Of a DNA stretch of 64,000 nucleotides, positions 15,648 to 24,698 are shown in pieces. A program made the translations under genes and the position numbers. Position 1 is the first letter of the stretch. Each line of letters starts with the position of its first letter. The DNA is taken from positions 62,001-126,000 of the forward strand of contig CAYXSU010000001.1 in the NCBI GenBank assembly GCA_964467805.1, written 5' to 3'. Source of the stretch: Pontimonas sp964467805. GTDB taxonomy: Bacteria > Actinomycetota > Actinomycetes > Actinomycetales > Microbacteriaceae. Under the pieces are notes generated by a model that saw only the letters and a list, made by a program, of their open reading frames with translations, did no database searches and was not told the DNA's origin.

Positions 15648-17239
15648 CCCTGGCTCACCCGTAATGCGCGGCGATAACGGCCGAAATGGCCGGCCGCCGC
15701 AACAAGGAGGCCTGCGAGCGTGAAGACCGCAACCCCCAATTCAAGCGAGCGCCCGATGAGTGTTGCGGGGGTTTGGTAGGTAGCAAGCGGAACGTCCACG
15801 ACCATGTAGCCCTCGGTATACGTCGGCAAACGATCGAGTTCCGCACCGGTCGGATCCATAATCGCGCTCGTTCCCACGGTAGAGATGTTGACCACACTTC
15901 GTCCGGTTTCGATTGCGCGCATTTTCGCAATCGCCAATTGTTGGACACTTTGGTCAGTTTGGCCAAAGTCCGCGTTGTTGGTGGGAGCGAAAATAATGTC
16001 CGCTCCCCCGTCCATAATCGACCACAGGATCTCGTCATCGACAATGTCGTAGCAGATAGCCACTCCCCCGATTGCTCCGGCAACACTGAAAACGGCATCG
16101 CGCTGTCCGAAGGAGTAGTCACGGGGAATCATGTCGAAAAGCGGAGGCGCCAACGGGTAGAAGAAGTCTCGAGCCGGCAGATACTCGGCGAAGGGAACCG
16201 GATGAATCTTGTCGTATTGATCCCTAACGACCGACTGCCCTGCCTTCTCGTCGAAATCCCAGAGCAAAATGCTGTTGAAGGTTTCGTCGCCTGATTTGGT
16301 AATGGTCCCAACAATGAGGGGCGCATTCATTTCCCGCGAAACTTCGGTGACGATGGCCGCGGCTTCTGGGTAGCGCAGAGGATCAATGTCTGAGGCGTTC
16401 TCGGGCCACACGACAACATCTACATCAAGCCCGTAGAGCTCTTGTGTGACCAGGTAGTGGTCGCGGAGGTTATCGCCGCGGTCATACTGGGCAAAGAGCC
16501 CCGCATCGGCATTGCCCTGCACGGCAAGGACTCGCAAGGAGCCAGTTGTGGTGACCGGGTACGCAGGCCACACGAGCAGCGCGACTCCCACTGCGACCCC
16601 GAGGCCTGCCCTGGATTCTGGCGCAAGCCGAACTTCGGCCACTAGCGCAACGGCGAGTGCAGCCGCCCAGGCGAGAAGAAAGCTCATGCCACTGGTCCCC
16701 ACCCACGCCACCAGCGACGCTAGGGGGCCCTCAGATTGACTTTGAGAAATTCGTCCCCAGGCGAACCCGCCGAAGGGGAACACGGAGGCCACTGCTTCGC
16801 GCAGCGTCCAGGCCCCTCCGACGAGGGCTGGGACGACGCCTAGTCGTCCCGCAACGGTGTTCCACTGCCGCGATCCATAGCGCCAGATCAGCGCAATCAG
16901 CGCCATCCCGAGCGAAAAAAAGAAAACCTGCGCAAGTGTGAGAGCAATCCAGGGAATCGGGCCCAAGTAGACGGTGAGCCACCAAATCATGATTCCGTAG
17001 AAGCTGAAGCCGCCGAGAGCCCCAATGAGTAAAGCCTTGCCATAGACAACGCCGCGCAGTGCTGCCATCATGAGCGCGGTGCCAAGCAACGTGAGAGGCC
17101 ACCAATCGCGGTCAGGGAAACCCAAGTCCATGAGCCACCCTGCCAGCACCGCAAGAGTCAGTGCTGCAGGAAGCGGCCACACAAAGCCCACAAACGCGCG
17201 GTCTTGGTGCTCAATCAGCGGCGGAAACTTCATCAGCAC
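15644..17239 (-). CDS. lnt: Apolipoprotein N-acyltransferase
   Basis: Adds the third acyl chain to lipoproteins after signal peptidase II cleavage. The 531-residue product has an N-terminal membrane domain of about six helices and a C-terminal nitrilase-like domain with an anchoring last helix. The catalytic triad is visible: Glu in VVWPENASD, Lys in YDKIHPVPFAEYLP, and Cys in GGVAICYDIVDDEI. Likely clients encoded here include CtaC (lipobox cysteine 25). The GTG at 17239 and the ATG at 17233 are both possible starts; neither has a good ribosome-binding site. It follows the helicase gene by 6 bases and probably ends that operon. Confidence 0.94.
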   Translation of the reverse strand: MLMKFPPLIEHQDRAFVGFVWPLPAALTLAVLAGWLMDLGFPDRDWWPLTLLGTALMMAALRGVVYGKALLIGALGGFSFYGIMIWWLTVYLGPIPWIALTLAQVFFFSLGMALIALIWRYGSRQWNTVAGRLGVVPALVGGAWTLREAVASVFPFGGFAWGRISQSQSEGPLASLVAWVGTSGMSFLLAWAAALAVALVAEVRLAPESRAGLGVAVGVALLVWPAYPVTTTGSLRVLAVQGNADAGLFAQYDRGDNLRDHYLVTQELYGLDVDVVVWPENASDIDPLRYPEAAAIVTEVSREMNAPLIVGTITKSGDETFNSILLWDFDEKAGQSVVRDQYDKIHPVPFAEYLPARDFFYPLAPPLFDMIPRDYSFGQRDAVFSVAGAIGGVAICYDIVDDEILWSIMDGGADIIFAPTNNADFGQTDQSVQQLAIAKMRAIETGRSVVNISTVGTSAIMDPTGAELDRLPTYTEGYMVVDVPLATYQTPATLIGRSLELGVAVFTLAGLLVAAAGHFGRYRRALRVSQG

Positions 17240-17245
17240 CAGAGC

Positions 17246-19657
17246 CTAAATCACGCTGCTGAGAGCCACGATGCCGCGGAAAACGCTAGCCCTAGAGCTT
17301 GCCGCCACACGCTGAACTGGTCCTTCACCACCGGAGGCGATTTGGTCAAGGACATCAATGACTTGTTTGCACCAGCGAACAAAGTCTCCAGCAGTCAGCT
17401 CGCCCTCCTCGAGAACATCCTCGAGCCTTTCGCCAGACGCCCAGCGATAGAGGGGCAGAGCCAGTTGTGCAGAAAGATCAGTTCCCTCGGGTAGTTGGTG
17501 TTCGCGCTCGATGGCAGCCAGCTTGGAGCGTTGGCGTCTGGTTTCCGCAAAGGCATGGGGGAACTGCCCACCAGGCATATCTTTGGGATGAACTGCTGTG
17601 TCATCACGGCGGGGTTCATAGACGAGCGTTGCCACAATCGCGACGAGTTCCGGGCCGCTCAGTTCATTCCAGACCTGCCGTCTCAAGCATTCCGCGACCA
17701 ACAAGTCTCGTTCACCATAAATTCGTCGCAGCGTTTCGCCGTGGGGTGTCAGGCTCAGATCCTCCCCCTCGCCATGGATATAGCCGGTCTCGAGGAGAAC
17801 CTCGAGGATTCTGTCGAAGACCACCGAAATCGCCGCGGTTCGGCTCTTGATCTGCCGGCGGATACGATCGGTTTCACGCTCAAGCTTCCACCACCGCTCA
17901 GCCCAGCGCGCGTGTGTTTCGCGATCGGGGCAAGCGTGACAGCTGTGGCGTTTCATCACGGCGCGTAACCGACTGAGGTCTTTCCCGATCTCGCCGGTCG
18001 CCTTGTGGGATTTGCGTTGCCCGTGTTCTCGCTCGAGATCGCTGAGTTGCCGGCGAATCCCTGCATATTCACGGAAATCACCCAGATGGCACTCAAGCGA
18101 CTTCGCATAGCCCGAGAGCGACTCTTCGTTTTTGCGCACTGTTCTGGCTAGTTCGACAACGTGTCGATCGGCCTGGAACTGGGAGAATGACGACTCCAGC
18201 ACGCCCCTGGTCCGCTCAACGCCGAACTGGGCAATCAGATTGACGGCCATGTTGTAGGTGGGGCTGAAACTTGATTTGAGCGGGTAGGAACGCCGGGAGG
18301 CCAATGCTGCCACCGCTTCTGGGTTGATGCCTGGCTGCCAGATGATGACGGAGTGGCCTTCGTCATCGATTCCTCGTCGACCTGCTCGGCCGGTCAACTG
18401 GGTGTATTCACCAGCGGTGATGGGGACTCGTGCCTCGCCATTGAACTTCTCGAGCTTTTCGAGAACGACTGTGCGGGCTGGCATGTTGATGCCAAGCGCG
18501 AGCGTTTCTGTGGCAAAGACAACCTTCAGTAACTTGCGACGAAAAAGCTCCTCGACGGTTTCTTTGAAAATAGGCAACATGCCCGCATGGTGGGCGGCAA
18601 CGCCGCGGACCACACCATCGAGCCAGGCGTGGTAGCCGAGGACTGCCCTGTCGTCGTCTTCGAGACGCTGACAGCTCTCCTCGACAAAATCAAGAATCTG
18701 GGCCTGTTCTTCATGGTTGGTGAGCTTCACTCCCCCGCGCAACACCTGCGTTACAGCTTGATCGCAACCAGCCCTCGAAAAGATGAAGAAGATCGCTGGC
18801 AGTAAATCATCGCCATCGAGCATTCGGATCACGTCCGAGCGATAGACCTTGTGGTTCTTGTCCTCGTAGCGCGCATAACGCGGGGCGCCTCGGGTGCGTC
18901 CTCGTCCCGTCGAGTGGCGACCGAGCATCTGGGCCATCCCAACAACTTCGGGGTTGACCTCCAGGGAGCTCTTCTTTTTCGCAAAAAGCGGCAATAGCTT
19001 GTGGGCAAACATCATGTGTTGGTGCAGTGGCACCGGGCGATCTTCCGAGACGATCACATCAGTGTGTCCGCGAACGGTGTGGAGCCAGTCGCCGAACTCT
19101 TCCGCATTCGAGACGGTGGCGCTGAGCGAGATGACCTGAACCCAGGAAGGCAAATGAATGATGACTTCCTCCCACACGGCCCCGCGGAAACGGTCCGCCA
19201 GATAGTGGACTTCATCCATGACCACATAACCGAGGTTCTCCAAGAGGGAGCTACCGGCATAGAGCATGTTCCGGAGCACCTCTGTGGTCATGATGACGAC
19301 CCTTGCCCCCGGGTTGATGCTCGTATCGCCGGTGAGCAGCCCGATTTCTGAATAGCCATAGCGCTCAACAAGCTCCTGGTACTTCTGGTTCGACAGCGCC
19401 TTCATGGGTGCTGTGTAGAAGACCTTGACCTGGGGCTGTTGGAGTGCCACGTAGATCGCGAACTCAGCCACGATTGTTTTGCCGGCTCCCGTGGGAGCAG
19501 CCACCAAAACACCCTTTCCGGACTCGACGGATTCGCACGCGTATATCTGGAACGGGTCGAGATCGAAGCCAAGACTGTTGCGAAACTCATCGAGACGGGG
19601 GGATTTCCGCCGGGCTGCGGCCGCGCGGTAACGCTCCGCGGGACTGGCCTCAGTCAT
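17246..19657 (-). CDS. helY: SKI2-like DEAD/DEAH-box helicase (HelY type)
   Basis: Superfamily 2 ATP-dependent RNA (or DNA) helicase related to mycobacterial HelY and eukaryotic Ski2/Mtr4. The 803-residue product has Walker A in APTGAGKT (about residues 54-61), the DEVH box in VMDEVHYLADRF, SATVSN as motif III, and GRAGRRGIDDEG as motif VI. A C-terminal helical region with CPDRETHARW (Cys/His-bearing) resembles the family. The ATG overlaps the end of tatC by 8 bases. The order pafB-pafC-tatA-tatC-helicase is the standard actinobacterial order. Its role is probably RNA processing or decay, but no partner is visible here. Confidence 0.93.
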   Translation of the reverse strand: MTEASPAERYRAAAARRKSPRLDEFRNSLGFDLDPFQIYACESVESGKGVLVAAPTGAGKTIVAEFAIYVALQQPQVKVFYTAPMKALSNQKYQELVERYGYSEIGLLTGDTSINPGARVVIMTTEVLRNMLYAGSSLLENLGYVVMDEVHYLADRFRGAVWEEVIIHLPSWVQVISLSATVSNAEEFGDWLHTVRGHTDVIVSEDRPVPLHQHMMFAHKLLPLFAKKKSSLEVNPEVVGMAQMLGRHSTGRGRTRGAPRYARYEDKNHKVYRSDVIRMLDGDDLLPAIFFIFSRAGCDQAVTQVLRGGVKLTNHEEQAQILDFVEESCQRLEDDDRAVLGYHAWLDGVVRGVAAHHAGMLPIFKETVEELFRRKLLKVVFATETLALGINMPARTVVLEKLEKFNGEARVPITAGEYTQLTGRAGRRGIDDEGHSVIIWQPGINPEAVAALASRRSYPLKSSFSPTYNMAVNLIAQFGVERTRGVLESSFSQFQADRHVVELARTVRKNEESLSGYAKSLECHLGDFREYAGIRRQLSDLEREHGQRKSHKATGEIGKDLSRLRAVMKRHSCHACPDRETHARWAERWWKLERETDRIRRQIKSRTAAISVVFDRILEVLLETGYIHGEGEDLSLTPHGETLRRIYGERDLLVAECLRRQVWNELSGPELVAIVATLVYEPRRDDTAVHPKDMPGGQFPHAFAETRRQRSKLAAIEREHQLPEGTDLSAQLALPLYRWASGERLEDVLEEGELTAGDFVRWCKQVIDVLDQIASGGEGPVQRVAASSRASVFRGIVALSSVI

Positions 19658-20456
19658 GGGAACCGGTGTCTGCTCCCCCGAGAAGTTTTGATGCTTTCTT
19701 GGCGAGACGCGCGTCGTTGATCGCTGCGATCCCCGCTGCCACGAAATAGAGGATGACCATCGGAATTGCCAGCAAAATCATCGACACCACGTCTGCTGCA
19801 GGAGTTGCCAGAGCGGTGAAGAGAGCGATCGTCACAATCGCCCAGCGCCATCCTTGGATAATCGCCTTGGCGCTCAACACACCGATGAAATTCAGCAAAA
19901 CAAGGAACACCGGAAGGACAAACCCCACGCCCACTGCGACCACAAGTTTCAAGGCAAAGTCCAAATAGACCTTGGCTGTCAGCAAGGTTGAGGACTGCTC
20001 GGGAGCGAAGCTTGTAAGCAGAACCACGATGTTGGGCAACACGAGCCAACCAGCAGTTACTCCCGCAAAAAAGAGAGGAACTGAGGCTGCCAAGAATCCC
20101 ACCGCGTAGCGTCGCTCACGCCTCTTGAGCGCCGGGACGAAGAACGCCCAGATTTGGTACAGCCACACGGGCGCCGCCATCACAATGCCGAGAACCAGAG
20201 AGATGGCGACCTTGGTGTCAAAGGCTTCCGTCACTGAGGTGTAGTTGATGTCCGCATCTCTGTTGGTTTCTCGGGCCAATTCCATGACCGGCTCGCTCAG
20301 CGCCGCCCAGACGGGGTCTGCGAGGAACCACCCCCCGATTGCGGCCGCGACGATTGATAACCCGACAACACCAAGACGGCGGCGAAGTTCAAGAAGATGC
20401 TCTCCCAGGGTCATCCGGCCCTCGGGAGATTTCGAACGGCGGCTGGACTCCGCCAC
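19650..20456 (-). CDS. tatC: Sec-independent protein translocase subunit TatC
   Basis: Receptor component of the twin-arginine export system for folded proteins. The 268-residue product has six membrane helices and the family N-terminal signature MTLGEHLLELRRRL, which binds the twin-arginine motif. The conserved FFVPALKRRERRYAVGF and the later FVLPVFLVLLNFIGV are visible. The GTG start lies two bases after the tatA stop; the last 8 bases overlap the helicase gene. Together with TatA it makes a complete minimal Tat system. Rieske subunits such as QcrA are typical Tat clients in actinobacteria. Confidence 0.97.
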   Translation of the reverse strand: MAESSRRSKSPEGRMTLGEHLLELRRRLGVVGLSIVAAAIGGWFLADPVWAALSEPVMELARETNRDADINYTSVTEAFDTKVAISLVLGIVMAAPVWLYQIWAFFVPALKRRERRYAVGFLAASVPLFFAGVTAGWLVLPNIVVLLTSFAPEQSSTLLTAKVYLDFALKLVVAVGVGFVLPVFLVLLNFIGVLSAKAIIQGWRWAIVTIALFTALATPAADVVSMILLAIPMVILYFVAAGIAAINDARLAKKASKLLGGADTGSHD

Positions 20457-20458
20457 GA

Positions 20459-20665
20459 TTACCGGGTGGGGGCGTCTGGCCCGTCAGAACCCTTGCCACC
20501 GGCGTTGGAGTCTTTAGGGTCATCTTCGCCGCGAACTTCGGTCTTGAAGATCTTGAGTGATTGGCCGAGGCTCTTCGCCAGACCGGGCAGTTTCGGGGCA
20601 CCGAAAAGGAGCAAAACGACAACGAGGACAATCAGGCCAGTCCAGCCACCCAGATTTCCAGACAC
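20459..20665 (-). CDS. tatA: Sec-independent protein translocase subunit TatA
   Basis: Pore-forming component of the Tat system. The 68-residue protein has the typical short N-terminal membrane helix (about residues 8-22), the FGAPKLPGLAKSLGQSLK hinge and amphipathic helix, and an acidic, glycine-rich tail. The GTG start at 20665 is preceded by AAAGGGAA with a suitable spacing. It lies 56 bases after pafC and two bases before tatC. The hinge reads FGAPKLP, the actinobacterial form. Confidence 0.95.
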   Translation of the reverse strand: MSGNLGGWTGLIVLVVVLLLFGAPKLPGLAKSLGQSLKIFKTEVRGEDDPKDSNAGGKGSDGPDAPTR

Positions 20666-20721
20666 GGTGTTCCCTTTCTCTTGATGCGATGCTCACTCTA
20701 GCACCGTGGGCCTGATTACCT

Positions 20722-21702
20722 TCAGGGTTGGTAGGCCACCAGGGCTTCCTTTGCGAACTCCTTGACAGCAGCCACCGCAGACGGAGGCGACACAACTCTG
20801 ACCAGTGCGGGGTGGGCCGCCACAAACCGTGTCAGGGAGCCGTAGTGGGCGAACGGAATCTCGAGTCGCAATGCACCATCGCCTGACGGTTGGACAAACC
20901 CGCGCGGGAGATAATCAGCGATGACCGGCAGCGCGCCCACCGTCGTCTCAATCACTACGGCGATGTCGTCGCTCGAGGGCTGGAACAGCTCTGGCGAAAT
21001 GTCGTCGATGAGTGAATCGTGGTTGCCTTGAGGCTGACGTGTTGCCTCCACACTTTCCATGTGATCGACGCGGAACGTGCGAAGCGCTTGCCGATGGTGA
21101 CACCAGGCCCTCACGTACCAGGCGGCGTCTCTGGATTCCAGAACCAAGGGGTCAATCACTCGGGTTGCCGTCTCGCCGGCCTTGTTGTGATACACAATCG
21201 AGACTGCGACCTTCGTGTCGATTGCGTGATTGAGAATCTGCAGATGGCCCTCGGCCACCGGCTGCGCTATGGCAATTCTGTCGGAATGCCCGTGTGAACT
21301 TCCGCGTCTAATTTTGGTGAGCACTTCATCGATGTCGCCTCGGCCCGAATATGCAGGGTGAGCCGCCAAATACTGGAGCCCGGCGATCAACGCGGATGCT
21401 TCACGGGCTGTGAATCTGGGCGAGTGATCGATGGCGACTGTGTTCCAGAAGGTGATCAGCCGTTGCTGTTCAAAAAGGTCCCAGTCGATATCGAAGAGAT
21501 CGAGGTGCGAGTAGGCGAGGTTCTCCCCCGGTATTCCCGCGCAGGCTATGAGCTGGACTGCCTGAACGATGTCGTCTTCGCTGCGCTGGAACTGCTTAGC
21601 CGCCTCGGACACGCTCACTTCGCCTTTATCGAGCACATAGGGCACCAACGCGAGCAACAACATCAAGTTGTCGGTCGCTCCAGGACGGGGGCTCTTAGCC
21701 AT
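20722..21702 (-). CDS. pafC: WYL-domain transcriptional regulator PafC
   Basis: Partner of PafB in a heterodimeric activator; in mycobacteria PafBC turns on the LexA-independent DNA-damage response. The 326-residue protein has an N-terminal winged-helix region (LALVPYVLDKGEVSVSEAAK), a central WYL domain with DPLVLESRDAAWYVRAW and RTFRVDHM, and a C-terminal WCX domain ending VKEFAKEALVAY. The ATG overlaps the end of pafB by 8 bases, so the pair is translationally coupled. The name paf refers to proteasome accessory factors, but no pafA, pup or proteasome gene lies next to it here. Confidence 0.92.
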   Translation of the reverse strand: MAKSPRPGATDNLMLLLALVPYVLDKGEVSVSEAAKQFQRSEDDIVQAVQLIACAGIPGENLAYSHLDLFDIDWDLFEQQRLITFWNTVAIDHSPRFTAREASALIAGLQYLAAHPAYSGRGDIDEVLTKIRRGSSHGHSDRIAIAQPVAEGHLQILNHAIDTKVAVSIVYHNKAGETATRVIDPLVLESRDAAWYVRAWCHHRQALRTFRVDHMESVEATRQPQGNHDSLIDDISPELFQPSSDDIAVVIETTVGALPVIADYLPRGFVQPSGDGALRLEIPFAHYGSLTRFVAAHPALVRVVSPPSAVAAVKEFAKEALVAYQP

Positions 21703-22684
21703 GCGCTCTCACCAACGCTTCGAGATGGGCAATGACCCGTTCGCGGAGCTCGGGTGGGTCGAGCACAACCACATCCGAACCCCAGGAGGCCAGCTCGTGG
21801 GCAAACACATCCCGGTCGGTGAAGTGCGCACTCAGAAGTTCATTGCGACTCTCGGTGCCTGCTCGAGCCCTCAGCGCGCTTGCAGCATCGGTGCCAGGCT
21901 TGACCCGCAGGGTGGCCGTGTTCCTTTCGTAGAGCTCGCGGAGTTCGTTGAGAGCGCGATCGGCGATTCCCTCCGGCCCTGGGACCCCGGGGGTCGAGAC
22001 CAGCGGTGTCACGGTCGAGACAATTCTGCGGAGCAGGAAAGTTCTTTCCTTGTTGTTGCCAGAATCATGGCCCACGACGTGCCAGCGGCCCTCGTGGTTC
22101 ACGAGCGCCCATGGAGATATGGTTCGGTTTGTCGCGCTGGTGTCACCGGGTTTTAGGTAAGAGAAACTCACCTGCACGGACTTATCAATCGCTTCGCGCA
22201 GTGTCGCCAAAGCTGGCTCCCGAGTGCTCAGAATCGGGGCAAAACCTAGAAGTGTTTCGTCCACGAGGGCGCCTAGCGATGCGAGCTTGATCTGCGCGGT
22301 TTTCGCGTCCCGTGAGAGGCTTCCCTCCCTCCAGACGGCGGCTGCGAGGTTAAGTAGTGCAACGTCTCTCGAGCTAAATACAACATCCTCTGGGAGGTCG
22401 TAGTCGCCCTTCGGAATCCGATAGAGGGTGCTTTTGTTGTTGGTGTCCTCCTCGGGGGGAATAAGCGCCTCCAGGGGTATGCCCAACTCCCGGAGAGAAT
22501 CCTTGTCGCGTTCAAAGCGACGTTCGATGCTCTCCCGCGCCATTCCGGCTTCCGTGTCTTCGCGATAGCCGCGCACAGTTGTCAGAATCTGGTCTTTCGT
22601 GAGCCCCCCGCTTGTGGCCATCAACGCAAGAATCAAATGGAAAAGGCGATCCTCGGGGTTGACGGTGCTAAGCGAGCTGGCCAC
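21695..22684 (-). CDS. pafB: WYL-domain transcriptional regulator PafB
   Basis: First subunit of the PafBC damage-response activator. The 329-residue protein begins with a helix-turn-helix region (RLFHLILALMATSGGLTKDQ), has the WYL core with ISPWALVNHEGRWHVVGHD and RTFLLRRI, and ends in the WCX domain (VVLDPPELRERVIAHLEAL). The GTG start at 22684 is preceded by GGATGAG four bases away. It lies 35 bases downstream of the FKBP gene on the same strand. In this window the obvious candidate for damage control is the mutasome at 27.4-33.1 kb, which also carries an SOS box. Confidence 0.92.
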   Translation of the reverse strand: MASSLSTVNPEDRLFHLILALMATSGGLTKDQILTTVRGYREDTEAGMARESIERRFERDKDSLRELGIPLEALIPPEEDTNNKSTLYRIPKGDYDLPEDVVFSSRDVALLNLAAAVWREGSLSRDAKTAQIKLASLGALVDETLLGFAPILSTREPALATLREAIDKSVQVSFSYLKPGDTSATNRTISPWALVNHEGRWHVVGHDSGNNKERTFLLRRIVSTVTPLVSTPGVPGPEGIADRALNELRELYERNTATLRVKPGTDAASALRARAGTESRNELLSAHFTDRDVFAHELASWGSDVVVLDPPELRERVIAHLEALVRAHG

Positions 22685-22719
22685 GCGCTCATCCTAGAGC
22701 GCGAGGCACCAGAGCCGTG

Positions 22720-23697
22720 CTACTTGCCAATACCCAGAATGTCGAAGACATAGACCAGCGTTGAACCATCAGGCACGCCCGCTGGAGCCTGGCCCGCGGG
22801 ATAGCCAAGGCTCGGCGGAACAGAGACAAGAACCTGAGAGCCCACCGTCTGACCGATCAATGCCTGTGCCAAACCGGGGATTACGCCTACGCCGTCACCC
22901 GCAGTGAACGTGTCGCGAGCGACGAGTGATAACGGAATGCCCTGCTCGAAACTCGTGTTGAAGATTTCGCGCGTATTCCACACGGCGGCGGTGAAGTGGG
23001 TGGTCACGAAGTCGCCTTCTTGAATGGCGACTCCATCCCCCTGTTTCAGAACTGAGACACGCAGGTCTGTGGGAATGGGAGCGTTCGGGAAGCTCAGCCC
23101 GTGGACGCCCTCGTCGGTTTGAACAACCGTGGGCATGCCTGATTGTGGCAGGCGAGCACTGCCGTTGGCCTTCCTGGGATAGGTCTGGTGGACATCGACG
23201 ACCAACACGATGGTCGAATCGTTCGTGATGAACTCATCACCCTCGATGGGGCCAAACACATCCTCGACGGTCGTGGTCAGAACGATCTGCGATCCCGGCT
23301 GTTGACACTCCAGGACTGCGGAAAAGACGTCCTCAGATTCCGGGTCGATCACGCGTCGAACAGGATTACCGGGCTGGTAATCCGAGCCCGTGACATATTC
23401 GCCGGTAGCGCCCAGGAAAATGTTGAGATCAAAGTCAACAAACCCTGTCGCCCTCGCAGGCTCACCCTCGCCCGCCTGGACCACAGTCAGTTCGCGGCCG
23501 GTGGTCTTGAGAGGTGTGGGAAAGCTGGCCTGGGCCGTGCCCTCGACTGAGTTCGTGACCTCCACGAGAGTCGAGGCTTTGCCCGGCTCGTAGGGCGAGT
23601 CGCACTCCTCAGGAAACGACGCGGCAATACTGCCAACGACGAGCGCTCCAGAAGCGAGGACAACGATGGACGCGATAGCCAGGGAAACTTTTGACAT
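22720..23697 (-). CDS. Exported FKBP-type peptidyl-prolyl isomerase
   Basis: Probable extracytoplasmic proline isomerase/chaperone. The 325-residue product has an N-terminal signal or anchor helix (about residues 6-27, no lipobox), a long first region (about 30-200) resembling a degenerate FKBP-like repeat, and a C-terminal FKBP domain: EGDFVTTHFTAAVWNTREIF, the VIPGLAQALIGQTVGSQVLV core and GYPAGQAPAGVPDGSTLVYV. The ATG lies 32 bases after the trmI stop. In many related genomes this gene sits between pafA and pafB; here it follows trmI directly. Confidence 0.88.
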   Translation of the reverse strand: MSKVSLAIASIVVLASGALVVGSIAASFPEECDSPYEPGKASTLVEVTNSVEGTAQASFPTPLKTTGRELTVVQAGEGEPARATGFVDFDLNIFLGATGEYVTGSDYQPGNPVRRVIDPESEDVFSAVLECQQPGSQIVLTTTVEDVFGPIEGDEFITNDSTIVLVVDVHQTYPRKANGSARLPQSGMPTVVQTDEGVHGLSFPNAPIPTDLRVSVLKQGDGVAIQEGDFVTTHFTAAVWNTREIFNTSFEQGIPLSLVARDTFTAGDGVGVIPGLAQALIGQTVGSQVLVSVPPSLGYPAGQAPAGVPDGSTLVYVFDILGIGK

Positions 23698-23729
23698 AGT
23701 GCTCCCCAGTCTATCGAGCGGTCCTGTGC

Positions 23730-24698
23730 TTAGGGTGATTCAGAGCGGGCTGCTCGTTCCTTAGCTTGACGGACTGTCTTCCGAATTGTCTTGTCGCCTG
23801 CGGCACGCTGACCAGTCGCCCCAGGGGTCCACGCCTCAACATCGTCCACTGAGTACTCAGGCTTCGTGTGGTGACGCTTGGTCGGAGGGATAGCAACACC
23901 GGGCGCCACGATTCTGGTCGTCATCACAAAGCCCGTGTGCCCAATCATCCGGTGTTCGGGACGAACAGCGAGACCTTCCACGTGCCATGGTCGAACGAGA
24001 ACCTCCTCAGACACACACGGTGTGAACCGGCCGTTCTCGCGCAGCGCTTCGACCACCCTGGAGAGTTGTGTTGCGGTGGCGACATAGACGGCCAGCACTC
24101 CCCCGGGCTCCAGAACGTGCGCTACGGCATCGATGCACTCCCACGGAGCCAACATGTCAAGAATCACTCGGTCCACGCTCATCGTCGGAAGCGAGAGTGC
24201 AACGTCTTGAAAATCACCCACTCGGCACTCCCAGTGGGGGGGCTTTGCGCCAAAGAACGTCTGAATGTTTGCCCCGGCTATTTCAGCGAACTCTTCGCGC
24301 CGCTCTATCGAGAGCACGTTGCCCGATTCCCCGACTGATCGCAGTAGGGAGAGGGTTAGCGCCCCCGACCCGACACCGGCTTCCAGGACACGGTGACCCG
24401 GTCCCACATCGGCTATCGCCACGATGTGCGCTGCGTCTTTCGGGTAGATGATTGCTGCACCTCGCGCCATGGAGAGAACAAAGTCTCCGAGCAGTGGCCG
24501 AAGTGCCAAATACGGCACCCCGTTGCTGGTCGTAACGACGGAACCCTCGGGCTGACCGATTACGTCGTCATGAGCAAGCGGTCCTTTGTGCGTGTGGTAC
24601 TGGCCACCAGCTTGCAGCGTGATGGTGTGGAGTTTGCCCTTCGGGCCACGCAGTTGAACGTGATCACCGACGACAAATGGCCCTCTGCGAACCTTCAC
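23730..24698 (-). CDS. trmI: tRNA (adenine-58-N1)-methyltransferase
   Basis: Methylates A58 in the T-loop of tRNA using S-adenosylmethionine. From the GTG at 24698 the product is 322 residues: an N-terminal beta domain, then the Rossmann methyltransferase with the SAM loop LEAGVGSGALTLSLL, the acidic residue in SIERREEF, and DMLAPWECIDAV, followed by an actinobacterial basic tail. The reading frame extends to 24728, but the GTG at 24698 has GGGAG seven bases upstream and overlaps the HAD stop as GTGA. In other actinobacteria this gene is followed by the ATPase and pupylation genes; here the FKBP gene comes next. Confidence 0.93.
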   Translation of the reverse strand: MKVRRGPFVVGDHVQLRGPKGKLHTITLQAGGQYHTHKGPLAHDDVIGQPEGSVVTTSNGVPYLALRPLLGDFVLSMARGAAIIYPKDAAHIVAIADVGPGHRVLEAGVGSGALTLSLLRSVGESGNVLSIERREEFAEIAGANIQTFFGAKPPHWECRVGDFQDVALSLPTMSVDRVILDMLAPWECIDAVAHVLEPGGVLAVYVATATQLSRVVEALRENGRFTPCVSEEVLVRPWHVEGLAVRPEHRMIGHTGFVMTTRIVAPGVAIPPTKRHHTKPEYSVDDVEAWTPGATGQRAAGDKTIRKTVRQAKERAARSESP

